A stretch of DNA of 64,000 bases from Acutalibacter sp. 1XD8-36 (GTDB lineage: Bacteria; Bacillota; Clostridia; Oscillospirales; Acutalibacteraceae). Made by a program: the position numbers and the translations under genes. The notes under the pieces are model-generated. The model was given only the letters and a program-made list of their open reading frames with translations, ran no database searches and was not told the origin of the DNA. The stretch is taken from NCBI RefSeq assembly GCF_009917525.1, contig NZ_QZDU01000004.1:124001-188000 (forward strand), in the 5' to 3' direction. Positions 6,708 through 15,768 of this stretch are shown in pieces (within the stretch, counting starts at the first letter, position 1; every line of letters starts with the position of its first letter).

Positions 6708-9455
6708 TTATGGCAGTATGACCCGGGCCGAGGCCGTCCCCTGGGCGCTCTGGGAGACCTGTATCCGGCAGGGTATCCTCCCCTGGAGCTCCTGCACGTG
6801 GGATATCACGCCTATCATGCGACCGCCGGACTGCAAAAGGGCCAGGGCCTTCATGGCTGAATCCAGGGTCTCGGCGTCAAGGGAGCCGAAGCCCTCGTCG
6901 ATGAAAATAGAGTCCAGGCCCACGGCTCCGCTATGGCCCTGGACCACGTCAGACAACCCGAAGGCAAGGGAGAGGGAGGCCAGGAACTGCTCCCCCCCTG
7001 AGAGGGTCTCGATGGACCGGGGCAGCATGGACGCGCCGTCCAGCACCTCCAAATCAAGGCCGCTCATAGCAGTGCCCCCCTTGGGGCCCGAGGCAAGCTG
7101 CAGGGCGTAGCGCCCCCGGCAGAGCCGCTGGAAGAAGCGGTTGGCGCATACCAGCACCTCGTCCAGGGTGACGCTGAGCACATACTGTAAAATAGGCGTC
7201 TTCATGGGGTTTACCCCGGACAGGGCGCGGCTGAGCCTTGAGACCCTGCCGTACTCCCCCGAGAGCTCCTCAATCCTCTGGTCCTGCTCCCTCACCGACC
7301 CCAGCGCGGCCCTCCTGGAGCGCAGGGAGCTCTGGGCCCGGCCTATGGCCTGGGAACGGAGCCTGCTCCCCTCCCGGAGCTCCCCAGCCTCCTTGGTGAG
7401 GGCAGGCAGGTCCAGGCCCCGGGGCCATTCCTCCCGGAATTTTTCAAGCTCCCCCCGAGCGGTCTCCTCCGCAATAACAGCAAGCCTTAGGGCCTCCCTT
7501 GCCCCTGCCAGCTCCTGCTCCCGGAGCCCCACGGACTTTCTCAGGGCCTCTGCCCGGGCCGAGAGCTCACCGGCAAGGGCCTCCTGCTCCTCTATGGCCC
7601 GCTGTAAGCTCACAGGGTCCCGGTCCGGGAGCTTAGAAAGGGCCTCCCGGGACTGCTGCTCAAGCTCAGCGGCCTGGGCCTCCAGAGCCGAGAGTCTTGT
7701 GCGAAGGGCCCCCAGCCCGGACTCAATGGCCTCCCTGCGGGCCCGGAGCTCCGTAAGGCGCTGGCCGGCCCTTTGGAGCTGTCCCGCAAGCTTCACGGCC
7801 CCGGCGGTCCTCGACTTTACGTCAGCCAGAAGCTCCCCGACCTCTGAAATGCCCTCACAGGCCTCCTCCTGCTCTTTAAGGGAGGCCCGGGTCTTTTCAC
7901 ACTCCGAGGCACTGGCCCCGGCAAGGCCCTCGGCCCCGGCAAGGGCGGTCCGGGCGAACTTCTCCCGCTCCCGGAGGAGCGTTAGCTCCTCTGGAGCTAA
8001 GAGCTCCCCCGGAGACAGGAGCTTCCCCGAGGTCCTGCCCCGGGCGGGGGCAGGGTGGTGCACCGAGCCGCACACCGGGCAGGGGGCGCCCTCCTTTAAT
8101 GTGCCCGCAAGCTCCAGGGCGGCGCTGCCCTTTAACAGGGCCTCCTGCTCCTCCAGGCGAAGGGTGAGGGCCTCTGAGTCAATCCGGCAGCTCTCCACAG
8201 AAGCCCTAGCCCTCTCAAGGTTCTTTTCGGCCTCCTCAAGAGATGCCCTGCGGCGGGACAGCTCCTCCAGGGCGGCGCTGCTTTTCTCCAGGGCCTGCTG
8301 CTGCTCCAGAAGCCCCGGCAGGCGAAGGTTTGCCTCCCGGCACCGGCTCTCATACTCCGCGCCTGCTGCCATGCGCTTTGCAATGTCCTCCTGCTCCAGG
8401 AGGGCCGAGTCCAGCTCCTTCTGGAGGGCGGCCTGCTGGCGGCGGGCAAGCCGGGCCCTCTCCCCGCAGTCCAGGGCGGCGTTTAGCTGCACAAGCCTTG
8501 CAGACAGCTTTTCACGTTCCCGGGCGGAGGCGGTGGATTTCTCCTGTAGAACTCCCGCCTCCCTTACCATGGCCTCTGTCTCATGGGCCGATTCCTCCCG
8601 GGCCCCGGCACGCTCCCTGGCCTCCTTTAGGACCTTCCCGGCGCTCTGTGAGGCTTTGGCCCTGCGCTCCAGCTCCTCGGCGGCCTTCAGCAGCTTCTCG
8701 GTCTCAGAAAGCCTTTTGCTATCCCTGTCCTCCAGGGAGATAAGCTCCGAGAGCTCCCGCTCAAGGTCCGAGACGGACCGGATAAGCTCCTCCGTGTCCC
8801 CGGCCCCCTCCTGGCGCAGAAGGGTGTCCCGCATATTCTGGGCCTCCCGGGCGGCGCTCTCAAGCTCCCGCTCCCTCTGCCTGAAGCGCTCCCGGAGCCG
8901 CTCCCAGACCTCGGCTGAAAACAGCGTGCGGAGTATCTCCCCCTTCTCCTTGCTCCCCGCCCGCAGGAGCTTAAGGAAGTCCCCCTGGGGCAGGACTATC
9001 ACCTGCCGGAACTGCCTGTAGTTCAGGTGCAAAAGCTCCTCGGCCTTCTGGGTGACAGAGAGGGCGCTGCCCCCGGCTAAAAGCTCCGGCCTGCCGTCCT
9101 CGTCCACGGTAAAGCATTCGTGAGTTTCCCGAAGCTCAGTCTCCCCGGAGCGCTTTGTGTATGTATACTGGCGGCGCTTAAAGCGATAGGCCCTGCCGCC
9201 CAGCATGAACTCCAGCTCCACTATGGTGTCCAGCTCCGGCGGGGCGCTCATGCAGCGCATACCGGAGAAATCCCGGCCCTCCCCTGTGGCCCGGCAGTAG
9301 AGTGCAAAGCACATGGCGTCGAGAATAGAGGTTTTTCCCCCGCCTGTGGGGCCGGTTATAAGGAAGATACCGTCCGGGCCGAAGCCGGTGAAGTCCAGCT
9401 CCGTCCTCTCAAGATAGGGCCCGAAGGCCTGGACCTGCAGCCTTAGGGGCTTCAT
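6708..9455 (-). CDS. sbcC: Exonuclease subunit SbcC
   Basis: This 915-residue SMC/Rad50-like ATPase has Walker A GPTGGGKTS (35-43), a long coiled coil, the zinc-hook CPVC at residues 459-462, ABC signature LSGGEQ near 817, and Walker B with D-loop (SIFIDEGFGSLD) near 850. With SbcD it forms the Mre11-Rad50-type nuclease that cleaves hairpins and processes DNA ends. Its ATG overlaps the sbcD stop by 4 nt, so the two are translationally coupled. Length is within the usual 900-1050 residue range. Confidence 0.95.
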   Translation of the reverse strand: MKPLRLQVQAFGPYLERTELDFTGFGPDGIFLITGPTGGGKTSILDAMCFALYCRATGEGRDFSGMRCMSAPPELDTIVELEFMLGGRAYRFKRRQYTYTKRSGETELRETHECFTVDEDGRPELLAGGSALSVTQKAEELLHLNYRQFRQVIVLPQGDFLKLLRAGSKEKGEILRTLFSAEVWERLRERFRQRERELESAAREAQNMRDTLLRQEGAGDTEELIRSVSDLERELSELISLEDRDSKRLSETEKLLKAAEELERRAKASQSAGKVLKEARERAGAREESAHETEAMVREAGVLQEKSTASAREREKLSARLVQLNAALDCGERARLARRQQAALQKELDSALLEQEDIAKRMAAGAEYESRCREANLRLPGLLEQQQALEKSSAALEELSRRRASLEEAEKNLERARASVESCRIDSEALTLRLEEQEALLKGSAALELAGTLKEGAPCPVCGSVHHPAPARGRTSGKLLSPGELLAPEELTLLREREKFARTALAGAEGLAGASASECEKTRASLKEQEEACEGISEVGELLADVKSRTAGAVKLAGQLQRAGQRLTELRARREAIESGLGALRTRLSALEAQAAELEQQSREALSKLPDRDPVSLQRAIEEQEALAGELSARAEALRKSVGLREQELAGAREALRLAVIAEETARGELEKFREEWPRGLDLPALTKEAGELREGSRLRSQAIGRAQSSLRSRRAALGSVREQDQRIEELSGEYGRVSRLSRALSGVNPMKTPILQYVLSVTLDEVLVCANRFFQRLCRGRYALQLASGPKGGTAMSGLDLEVLDGASMLPRSIETLSGGEQFLASLSLAFGLSDVVQGHSGAVGLDSIFIDEGFGSLDAETLDSAMKALALLQSGGRMIGVISHVQELQGRIPCRIQVSQSAQGTASARVILP

Positions 9456-10555
9456 AGCTGCACCTCCTTCCAGGTGTCGCGGAACAGCTCAAGGTCCGGC
9501 TCCCCGGCCTCAAGGCCGCAGATATCCTTCATAAATGCAGCGAACACCGCCTGCTCGTCCCGCCCGGAGAGCCGCCCGGCCCGCTCCCCCGCGGCCCTTA
9601 TGGTCCAGTCGTTTGTCACCGCCAGAAGGTTCGGGTAGCGGGGCCTAAGGCGCTCGGCAGCCAGCAGCACAGGGTCCGTGTCCGTGAGCTCAAGCTCCAC
9701 GTAGTCCTCTGAGGAGCCGGACATGAGCTCCTCAAAGGCGCCCTTTATTCTGCGCACATCCCGAAGGGGGGTGACGGCGGTTTCCCGGCAGTCTATAGCG
9801 CCGCCGGTGAGCTCAAGGCGCAGGAAGCACTTGTGCTGTCCCGACTCGCTCACGGAGTATTTCAGGGGCGAGCCGGAGTAGCGGGCGTTGTCCCCCGCCC
9901 TCTGGGGGCCGTGGAGGTGCCCAAGGGCCACATAGTCAAAGCCCTCAAACACCCCCGGGGACACCTGTCCGCTGCCGCCCACAAAGACGCTCTCGGAGTC
10001 GCAGACAGAAGCCCCGGCGGCGAAGCAGTGGGCTACCAGTATATGGGGCATACCTGGGTCCAGCCGGGATTTTATCCTTGCAAGCACGGCCTCCATACAG
10101 GCGGTCTCCCCCCGCAGGCTCTCGTCCCCCAGGAAGTCCCTGAGCTCGGCGGGGCTGCTGTAGGGCAGAAGGGAGAGCTGCACGGACTCCCCGCCCTCTG
10201 TGAGGGTTATAGGCTCCAGGGCCTCGGCGAGGGTGGTCGCCATATACACCCCGCTTTTGCGCAGGGCGCTTTTCATTATAGCCATGCGGCCCGCGCCGTC
10301 ATGGTTGCCGGATATGGCGAAGACCTTTATGCCAAGCTCCGAAAGCCTCTGGAGGGCCTGGTCAAAGAGCTCTATGGCCTCAAGGCCCGCCACCTGGCGG
10401 TCGTAGATATCCCCGGCGATTATAACGGCGGCCGGGCGCTCCCGCTCCATTTCGGGGAGGAAGACCCGGCTGAGGAAATGCTCCTGGTCGGGGAGCAGGC
10501 TGCGGCCGTAGAGCATACGGCCCAGGTGCCAGTCGGAGGTGTGATATATAAGCAT
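9452..10555 (-). CDS. sbcD: Exonuclease subunit SbcD
   Basis: The 367-residue calcineurin-like phosphoesterase shows the metal-binding motifs DWHLG (8-12), GDIYD near 48, GNHD near 98, AHCF near 184 and GHLHG near 220. It is the Mre11-type nuclease partner of SbcC, encoded directly downstream. The region upstream (10556-10692) is AT-rich and shared with the divergent carboxypeptidase gene. Confidence 0.95.
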   Translation of the reverse strand: MLIYHTSDWHLGRMLYGRSLLPDQEHFLSRVFLPEMERERPAAVIIAGDIYDRQVAGLEAIELFDQALQRLSELGIKVFAISGNHDGAGRMAIMKSALRKSGVYMATTLAEALEPITLTEGGESVQLSLLPYSSPAELRDFLGDESLRGETACMEAVLARIKSRLDPGMPHILVAHCFAAGASVCDSESVFVGGSGQVSPGVFEGFDYVALGHLHGPQRAGDNARYSGSPLKYSVSESGQHKCFLRLELTGGAIDCRETAVTPLRDVRRIKGAFEELMSGSSEDYVELELTDTDPVLLAAERLRPRYPNLLAVTNDWTIRAAGERAGRLSGRDEQAVFAAFMKDICGLEAGEPDLELFRDTWKEVQL

Positions 10556-10692
10556 GATATGCCCCCTTTATACTTGTATCCCTACTTTATGTAGAATTAA
10601 TCTTAAATTAAGAAATTATGCCTTTTCTTTCCCTTAAATGGAGTGTATAATATACTCGGCTATGTTATGTAACCAACGGGAGGAATTGAAAG

Positions 10693-12228
10693 ATGAAAAT
10701 ACTGCGCTTTTTAACGGCTGTGTTTTTAGCCGGGCTCACCGCGGCCCTCACAGCCCTGCCGGTCTCGGCCGAGGGCTTTACCTTTAACTGGGATATCGGG
10801 GACGAGATATACGACGGAGGGCTTATCACCGAGAAAACAGACAGCGGCGGGCCCCACTGCAAGTCCCTGTTTATGCTGAACATAGACACGGACACGGTGG
10901 TGTATACCCTCAACCCGGACGACCCCCTGCCTATGGCCTCAATGACAAAGATAATGACATATATTGTCGCCTATGAGAATATCCCCGACATAGAGAACAC
11001 CGTAATAACCGTGCCCCAGGCTGTTGCGGACGACCTGGAGGGCTCGGAGAGCTCCCTTGCGGGGGTCGCGGTGGGGGAGCAGCTCACCGGCCTGCAGCTT
11101 CTGAACCTGCTGATGGTCCCCTCGGGCAACGACGCCGCCCTGACGTTTATGAAGTACGTGGACGAGCAGTATGCCAGCGGCCAGCTTGTCCCCCCCGACG
11201 CCCCCAGCCCTGAGGACCCGGGAGCCGGGGAGGGCCCGGGGGATGAACCTGGGGTGACCGGGGACTATGTTATCCCCGAGGGGGGCATGACCGACTACAC
11301 CGGCAAGAGCTATTTTGTGCAGCTTATGAACGAGAAGGCCGAGGAGCTGGGGTGCAGGAACACCCACTTTACAAACCCCCACGGCCTTCACAACGATAAC
11401 CACTATGCCTCGGCAAGAGATATGGGCAGGATAACACAGTACGCCATGAAGCTCCCCTATTTTATGGATATAGTGGGCCAGAAGGGATATGAAAAGGGGT
11501 CCACGAATATGGACCCGGACGGGAATAGCCTTGCAAACACCAACCGTATGCTGCAGCCCTATGGGGACAATACCTACGGCAACCTGTACTGGTACACCTA
11601 CGCCAACGGCATAAAGACCGGCTCCCACGACCAGTCGGGGTACTGCCTCGCGGCCTCGGCCTCCACCTACGGCTACACATATATAGTCATAGCCATGGGC
11701 AATATGGAGGGCTATGAAAAGGGCGTGCACGAGGAGATGCTGGACTGCCGCACCCTGTTCCGCTGGGCCTTTACCAGCCTTGGGAAAAAGACCATCGTGT
11801 CCCAGGGGGACATACTGAGCTCAGTGAATCTGGAGTACGCCTACCAGAAGGACGAGCTGCTGCTGGCGGCAAGCGAAAACGTGAGCGTAATGCTGCCGGA
11901 CAGCGTGGAGCAGAGCTCCATAATCACCACGGTTGAAAAGCCCGAGAGCGTGCAGGCCCCCATACGCAAGGGGGAGGTGGTGGGCACAGCCACCCTGAGC
12001 TATGCCAACGAGGTCATAGCCACGGTGCCCCTTGTAGCCACGGAGTCGGTGTCCAGAAGCGACCTTATCGCTGGCTGGGAGCAGGGCCGGGCCCTGCTGT
12101 CCTCCCCCTGGTCCATAGCTATAATGGCGGCGCTGGGGGCTCTGGTGATAGTGTACCTGATACTGGTGGTGTTCTACCGGCGCAAGCAGAAGCAGCTGAG
12201 AAGGGTGAAGAAGTTCAGGGACCTGTAA
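10693..12228 (+). CDS. D-alanyl-D-alanine carboxypeptidase (penicillin-binding protein 5 family)
   Basis: The 511-residue protein has a signal peptide (cleavage near residue 26), then the serine peptidase motifs SMTK (83-86), SGN (144-146) and KTG (308-310), a C-terminal beta domain, and one membrane anchor near 474-496 followed by a basic tail. It trims pentapeptides in peptidoglycan outside the membrane. A Pro/Gly/Glu-rich insertion of about 35 residues (near 170-205) sits between SGN and KTG and is unusual for DacA/DacF proteins. A TATAAT at 10646-10651 is a likely -10 with only a weak -35; the start follows GGGAGG. Confidence 0.9.
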   Translation: MKILRFLTAVFLAGLTAALTALPVSAEGFTFNWDIGDEIYDGGLITEKTDSGGPHCKSLFMLNIDTDTVVYTLNPDDPLPMASMTKIMTYIVAYENIPDIENTVITVPQAVADDLEGSESSLAGVAVGEQLTGLQLLNLLMVPSGNDAALTFMKYVDEQYASGQLVPPDAPSPEDPGAGEGPGDEPGVTGDYVIPEGGMTDYTGKSYFVQLMNEKAEELGCRNTHFTNPHGLHNDNHYASARDMGRITQYAMKLPYFMDIVGQKGYEKGSTNMDPDGNSLANTNRMLQPYGDNTYGNLYWYTYANGIKTGSHDQSGYCLAASASTYGYTYIVIAMGNMEGYEKGVHEEMLDCRTLFRWAFTSLGKKTIVSQGDILSSVNLEYAYQKDELLLAASENVSVMLPDSVEQSSIITTVEKPESVQAPIRKGEVVGTATLSYANEVIATVPLVATESVSRSDLIAGWEQGRALLSSPWSIAIMAALGALVIVYLILVVFYRRKQKQLRRVKKFRDL

Positions 12229-12238
12229 AACGGGGGGC

Positions 12239-12850
12239 TCAGTCCCCGCCGTTCCAGTCCACGTCGTACTCCCTTGAAGCCGAGAACTTTGTCATCTGCC
12301 CGGAGGTCATGTCGAAGTTGAGGTCGTACTTATACTCGAGGCCGTACTTCAGCCACATCACCTCGTCGCCGGTCCAGTCGGGGTACATCTCCCCGGCCTT
12401 CTCCCGGGTGAGCTCGGTTATGGGCACGCCGTCGAAGGCAATCTTCTCAAGGACGGACTTGTCCTCCTCGCCCACCAGGCTGAACTCAAGCCTTGCTATC
12501 ACGGCCTCCCCCAGGGGCACGGCCTTATCCTCAGTGACAAAGGATATCTGGGCAAAGACATTTTCACTGACCCTTATGCTGCCGCCGGTATAGTAGGCCT
12601 CGGGCTCAAGCTCCATAGAGGGGTCCACGTCCACACGCTCATAGTTTTCGTCCACCCAGCCCACATTCATCCCCTGGTCCAGAAGGGCCTGGACGGTGGT
12701 CTCGCCAATCCTTATCTCCGTGCCGTTGATGGTGATGGGCAGCAGCTTTTCAGAGCTCTCCCCAGAGCTTTCCCCAGAGCCCGCAGAGCAGGCGGGGAGT
12801 ATGAGTATAAGGGCCAGCAGGGTGCAGAGCGTTTTCACTATGTTCTTCAT
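12239..12850 (-). CDS. Lipoprotein of unknown function
   Basis: The 203-residue product has a lipoprotein signal peptide ending in LPAC followed by a Ser/Gly/Glu linker. The rest is acidic and beta-rich with no recognised domain. I use ATG 12850; an in-frame TTG at 12859 is too close to the GAGGAG ribosome binding site. It converges with the carboxypeptidase gene; a G4/C4 hairpin at 12230-12252 covers both stop regions but lacks a clear T-run. The 53-nt gap to the upstream gene contains no promoter I can see, so the two may be co-transcribed. Confidence 0.75.
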   Translation of the reverse strand: MKNIVKTLCTLLALILILPACSAGSGESSGESSEKLLPITINGTEIRIGETTVQALLDQGMNVGWVDENYERVDVDPSMELEPEAYYTGGSIRVSENVFAQISFVTEDKAVPLGEAVIARLEFSLVGEEDKSVLEKIAFDGVPITELTREKAGEMYPDWTGDEVMWLKYGLEYKYDLNFDMTSGQMTKFSASREYDVDWNGGD

Positions 12851-12903
12851 AAAAATCAATTCTCCTCTAAAATAAAGTTTTTTAAATATAATAGAAGTAT
12901 TTT

Positions 12904-13596
12904 TTATCTTTCGCCCCAGAGGCTTCCGGCCTTGGGGCAGTATTTTTTTATAAGCTCCTGGGCCTCACCGAGCTGCTTGGAGTTCTCCAGGTATACCTTT
13001 GCCGATGGGCCGCCGGAGGCCGAGGCTGTGCCCTCCCTGTAGCCGGCCACTATGGACACGCCTATGCCAAGGTTTTGGCGCACCCGGGTGTCCCCGACAT
13101 TATAGCCCACCCTGGTCGTCTCCTGGACCGCTTTAAGGCTCTCCATGTCCGAGACCTTGTAGACGCTGCAGCCGCCCCTGAAATAGAGCCAGTAATCGGG
13201 CCCCACCGTGAGCCTTGCGGGATACTTGTCGGAGGCGCTGTTCATAAAGTCCGCGTGGCCTGTGGGGGACTGCCGGGCGAAGGCCTCCTGGTCCGAGGGG
13301 GAGAGCTCTAAAAGGGCATGCTCATACATCCCGCGCACCTTCTTTATGGAGACGCTGCGGGTCTGTATCCAGAAGCACAGCCAGATAAAGGCCGCAAACC
13401 CCAGGCCTATGAGCAAGTGCACCTTTACAACATACTGCCAGTCATAGCCCACCCCGAAGCCAAGGGCTACCATGGCGGCGACGCTCAGGGCCATCCAGAT
13501 TGGCACCCGCCTCATGAGCCGCCGGTTAAAGGCCTTGAATACCGGGGCATAGTCCTTCATCTCGGCGTCCAGCCACTGACAGAGGGAGTCGTTCAT
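12904..13596 (-). CDS. Membrane protein with two transmembrane segments, unknown function
   Basis: The 230-residue protein has a cytoplasmic N-terminal helix, two membrane segments around 32-50 and 58-77, and a soluble C-terminal domain of about 150 residues (sheet-rich, with YWLYFRGGCSVYK). The layout resembles bacterial PH-like membrane proteins, but I cannot place it in a named family. It starts at ATG 13596 behind AAAGGA and has a promoter at 13635-13663. Confidence 0.7.
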   Translation of the reverse strand: MNDSLCQWLDAEMKDYAPVFKAFNRRLMRRVPIWMALSVAAMVALGFGVGYDWQYVVKVHLLIGLGFAAFIWLCFWIQTRSVSIKKVRGMYEHALLELSPSDQEAFARQSPTGHADFMNSASDKYPARLTVGPDYWLYFRGGCSVYKVSDMESLKAVQETTRVGYNVGDTRVRQNLGIGVSIVAGYREGTASASGGPSAKVYLENSKQLGEAQELIKKYCPKAGSLWGER

Positions 13597-13634
13597 AATA
13601 CCAGTCCTTTCGGTTTATATTGTGTTTTGAGATA

Positions 13635-13663
13635 ATTATATACCCCAACATATAATTATGCAA
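13635..13663 (-). promoter_or_regulatory. Promoter for the two-span membrane protein
   Basis: On the minus strand TTGCAT (13658-13663) and TATAAT (13635-13640) are 17 nt apart. The divergent glycosidase promoter begins 20 bp away. Confidence 0.65.
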
Positions 13664-13682
13664 GACCTGTTTTTCTTTTGGC

Positions 13683-13711
13683 TTGACAAGACATGGCACA
13701 GCGGCTATAAT
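13683..13711 (+). promoter_or_regulatory. Consensus promoter for the glycosidase pair
   Basis: TTGACA (13683-13688) and TATAAT (13706-13711) match consensus exactly with a 17-nt spacer, about 40 nt before the start codon. Confidence 0.85.
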
Positions 13712-13751
13712 CGTTGTAACATAATAATGAACCCCAGGGAGTATCACCGCT

Positions 13752-15737
13752 ATGAACATTAAAAAAGTTATCGTAGTACATAAGACACATCTTGACATCG
13801 GCTTCACGGACTCCGCACAGAACGTAATGCACAAGTACCTGGAGACCTTTATCCCCGGGGCGGTAAAAACCGCCCGGGAGTGCAACAGGGACGGCAAAAG
13901 GAACTTTGTCTGGACTGTGGGCTCCTACCTTATCGAGCGCTATTTAAAGGAGGGCAGCGACCCCGGGATGCTTGAGAAGGCCATTGAGGACGGCCTGATA
14001 GTCTGGCACGGTCTGCCCCTCACCACCCATACGGAGCTTATGGACGGCAAGCTCTTTGAGTATGGACTGAGCATTTCAAAGAGGCTGGACGAGCGCTTCG
14101 GCAGGCGGACCATAGCCGCGAAGATGACCGACGTGCCAAGCCATACCCACGCCATGGTGCCCTATCTTGCGAAGGCCGGGATAAAGTACCTGCATATAGG
14201 CATAAACGGCTCCTCGAAGATGGTGAAGCTGCCGCCCCTATGCAGGCTGCGGTATGGGGAGGACGAGGTAATACTGGACTACGCCGCCCTGTACGGCGCC
14301 TCCAGCGTCTGCGGGGACTGCGCCATGGAGTTTGCCCATACCCCCGACAACAGCGGCCCCCCCTCCCCCGAGAGCGTCGCCGCCGAGATGGAGCGCCTGA
14401 AGGTGAAATATCCCGGGGCCGAGATAGCCTCGGGGACCATGGACGAGTTTGCAGAGGTGGTGCTGGAGCATATAGACGAGCTGCCCGTAGTCACCGAGGA
14501 GCTGGGGGACACCTGGATACACGGCGTTGCCACCGACCCCTATAAGACCGGGGCCTATTATGAGCTTTTAAGGCTTAGGGACCAGTGGGAAAAGGAGGAG
14601 CCCGGAGCCGTGGACTCCCCTGCCTGGCGGGAGTTCTGCAGCGGCCTTCTCATGGTGTGCGAACACTCCTGGGGCCGGGACGTGAAGCGCTGGCTCTCCG
14701 ACTGGAGGAACTGGGAGAAGCAGGATTTCTACAGCGCTCGGGAGCGGGACCATATCACCCCGGAGGACGTAATGCCCGCGGGTGAGCTTCTCAGGGAGTT
14801 CACCCTGCATAACGAGCCCACCTTTGTGGCGGGGCTCTGCTCCTATAAGCTTATGGAGGAGTCATGGACGGAGCAGCGGGGGTATATACAGGAGGCGGTC
14901 GCCGCCCTGCCGGAGAAGTGGCGCAATGAGGCGGTAAAGCGGCTGGAGGCCTTGAGGCCCCGGGCCCCGGGCCAGCCGGAAAACTCCTCTGAGGGCCGGA
15001 GCTTCATTGTCGGCGGCAGGAATGTGGCTGTGGAGGAAGACGGCACCGTCCGCGTGGGGGATAACTGGCTGGGCAGGCTGGTGTATGAGGTATACGGCGC
15101 AAAAACGGTGTTTGAGAACCTGGAGAAATATAACAGGGACCTGGAGCATACGAGAGTATGGGCCGAGGGGGATTTTTCAAAGCCCGGCCTTGACACCGTG
15201 CAGGACTTGAAGGACGAGGCGTTCCCCTACAGCCTGACAGCTACCCAGCAGGAGGGCGATACCCTCAGGCTCTGGCTAATAGCCCCGGAGCGTGCCGGTG
15301 AGAGATTTGGCGCGCCCAGGACCGCCACGGTCACTTACACCTTCGGCGAGGATATTTTAATAGAGCTCCAGTGGTTTGACAAGGACGAGAGCAGGATACC
15401 CGAGGGCCTGTTCTTCGGCTTCGGGCTGGGCTATGAGAAGGGCGGGGCCTTTAAGATTGAGAAGCTGGGCCTGCCCGTAGACCCCTATAATGTCCGGGAG
15501 GGGGGCAACAGAAAGCTCCATGCTTCTCCTGTGATAGAGGGCGGAAACGGCACTGTCAGGAGCCTGCACGCGCCCCTTCTGAGCGTTGGGGGAAGGCATT
15601 TATATGACGAGAACGAGGACTACGGCAGTCCATGTGACGGCATGTGGTACCTCCTGCACAACAACCGCTGGGGGACAAACTTCCCCCTCTGGTACGGCGA
15701 AAACGCCAGGTTCCAGTTTAAAGTAAATGTAAAATAA
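13752..15737 (+). CDS. DUF5054 / GH38-like alpha-mannosidase-type protein
   Basis: The 661-residue protein starts with VVHKTHLDIGFTD (8-20), the metal-binding His-Asp signature seen at the N-terminus of GH38 alpha-mannosidases and DUF5054 proteins. A KMTDVPSHTHAM segment follows near 130-140, and the C-terminal half is beta-rich as in GH38. It has no signal peptide, so it acts in the cytoplasm on imported oligosaccharides. The exact linkage is unknown. It is the first gene of a two-gene operon with the GH123-like gene. Confidence 0.75.
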   Translation: MNIKKVIVVHKTHLDIGFTDSAQNVMHKYLETFIPGAVKTARECNRDGKRNFVWTVGSYLIERYLKEGSDPGMLEKAIEDGLIVWHGLPLTTHTELMDGKLFEYGLSISKRLDERFGRRTIAAKMTDVPSHTHAMVPYLAKAGIKYLHIGINGSSKMVKLPPLCRLRYGEDEVILDYAALYGASSVCGDCAMEFAHTPDNSGPPSPESVAAEMERLKVKYPGAEIASGTMDEFAEVVLEHIDELPVVTEELGDTWIHGVATDPYKTGAYYELLRLRDQWEKEEPGAVDSPAWREFCSGLLMVCEHSWGRDVKRWLSDWRNWEKQDFYSARERDHITPEDVMPAGELLREFTLHNEPTFVAGLCSYKLMEESWTEQRGYIQEAVAALPEKWRNEAVKRLEALRPRAPGQPENSSEGRSFIVGGRNVAVEEDGTVRVGDNWLGRLVYEVYGAKTVFENLEKYNRDLEHTRVWAEGDFSKPGLDTVQDLKDEAFPYSLTATQQEGDTLRLWLIAPERAGERFGAPRTATVTYTFGEDILIELQWFDKDESRIPEGLFFGFGLGYEKGGAFKIEKLGLPVDPYNVREGGNRKLHASPVIEGGNGTVRSLHAPLLSVGGRHLYDENEDYGSPCDGMWYLLHNNRWGTNFPLWYGENARFQFKVNVK

Positions 15738-15768
15738 ATTATAAATATAAAAAAGACGGGGGCAGAAA

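Noticed and set aside
7141-9021. A 626-codon plus-strand frame through sbcC
   Set aside because: It is Ser/Arg/Ala-rich, antisense to clear SbcC motifs, and has no ribosome binding site; a high-GC shadow.
12230-12252. GC hairpin between the carboxypeptidase and lipoprotein genes as a terminator
   Set aside because: Stem is short, overlaps the lipoprotein stop codon and lacks a T-run on either strand; left as unproven.
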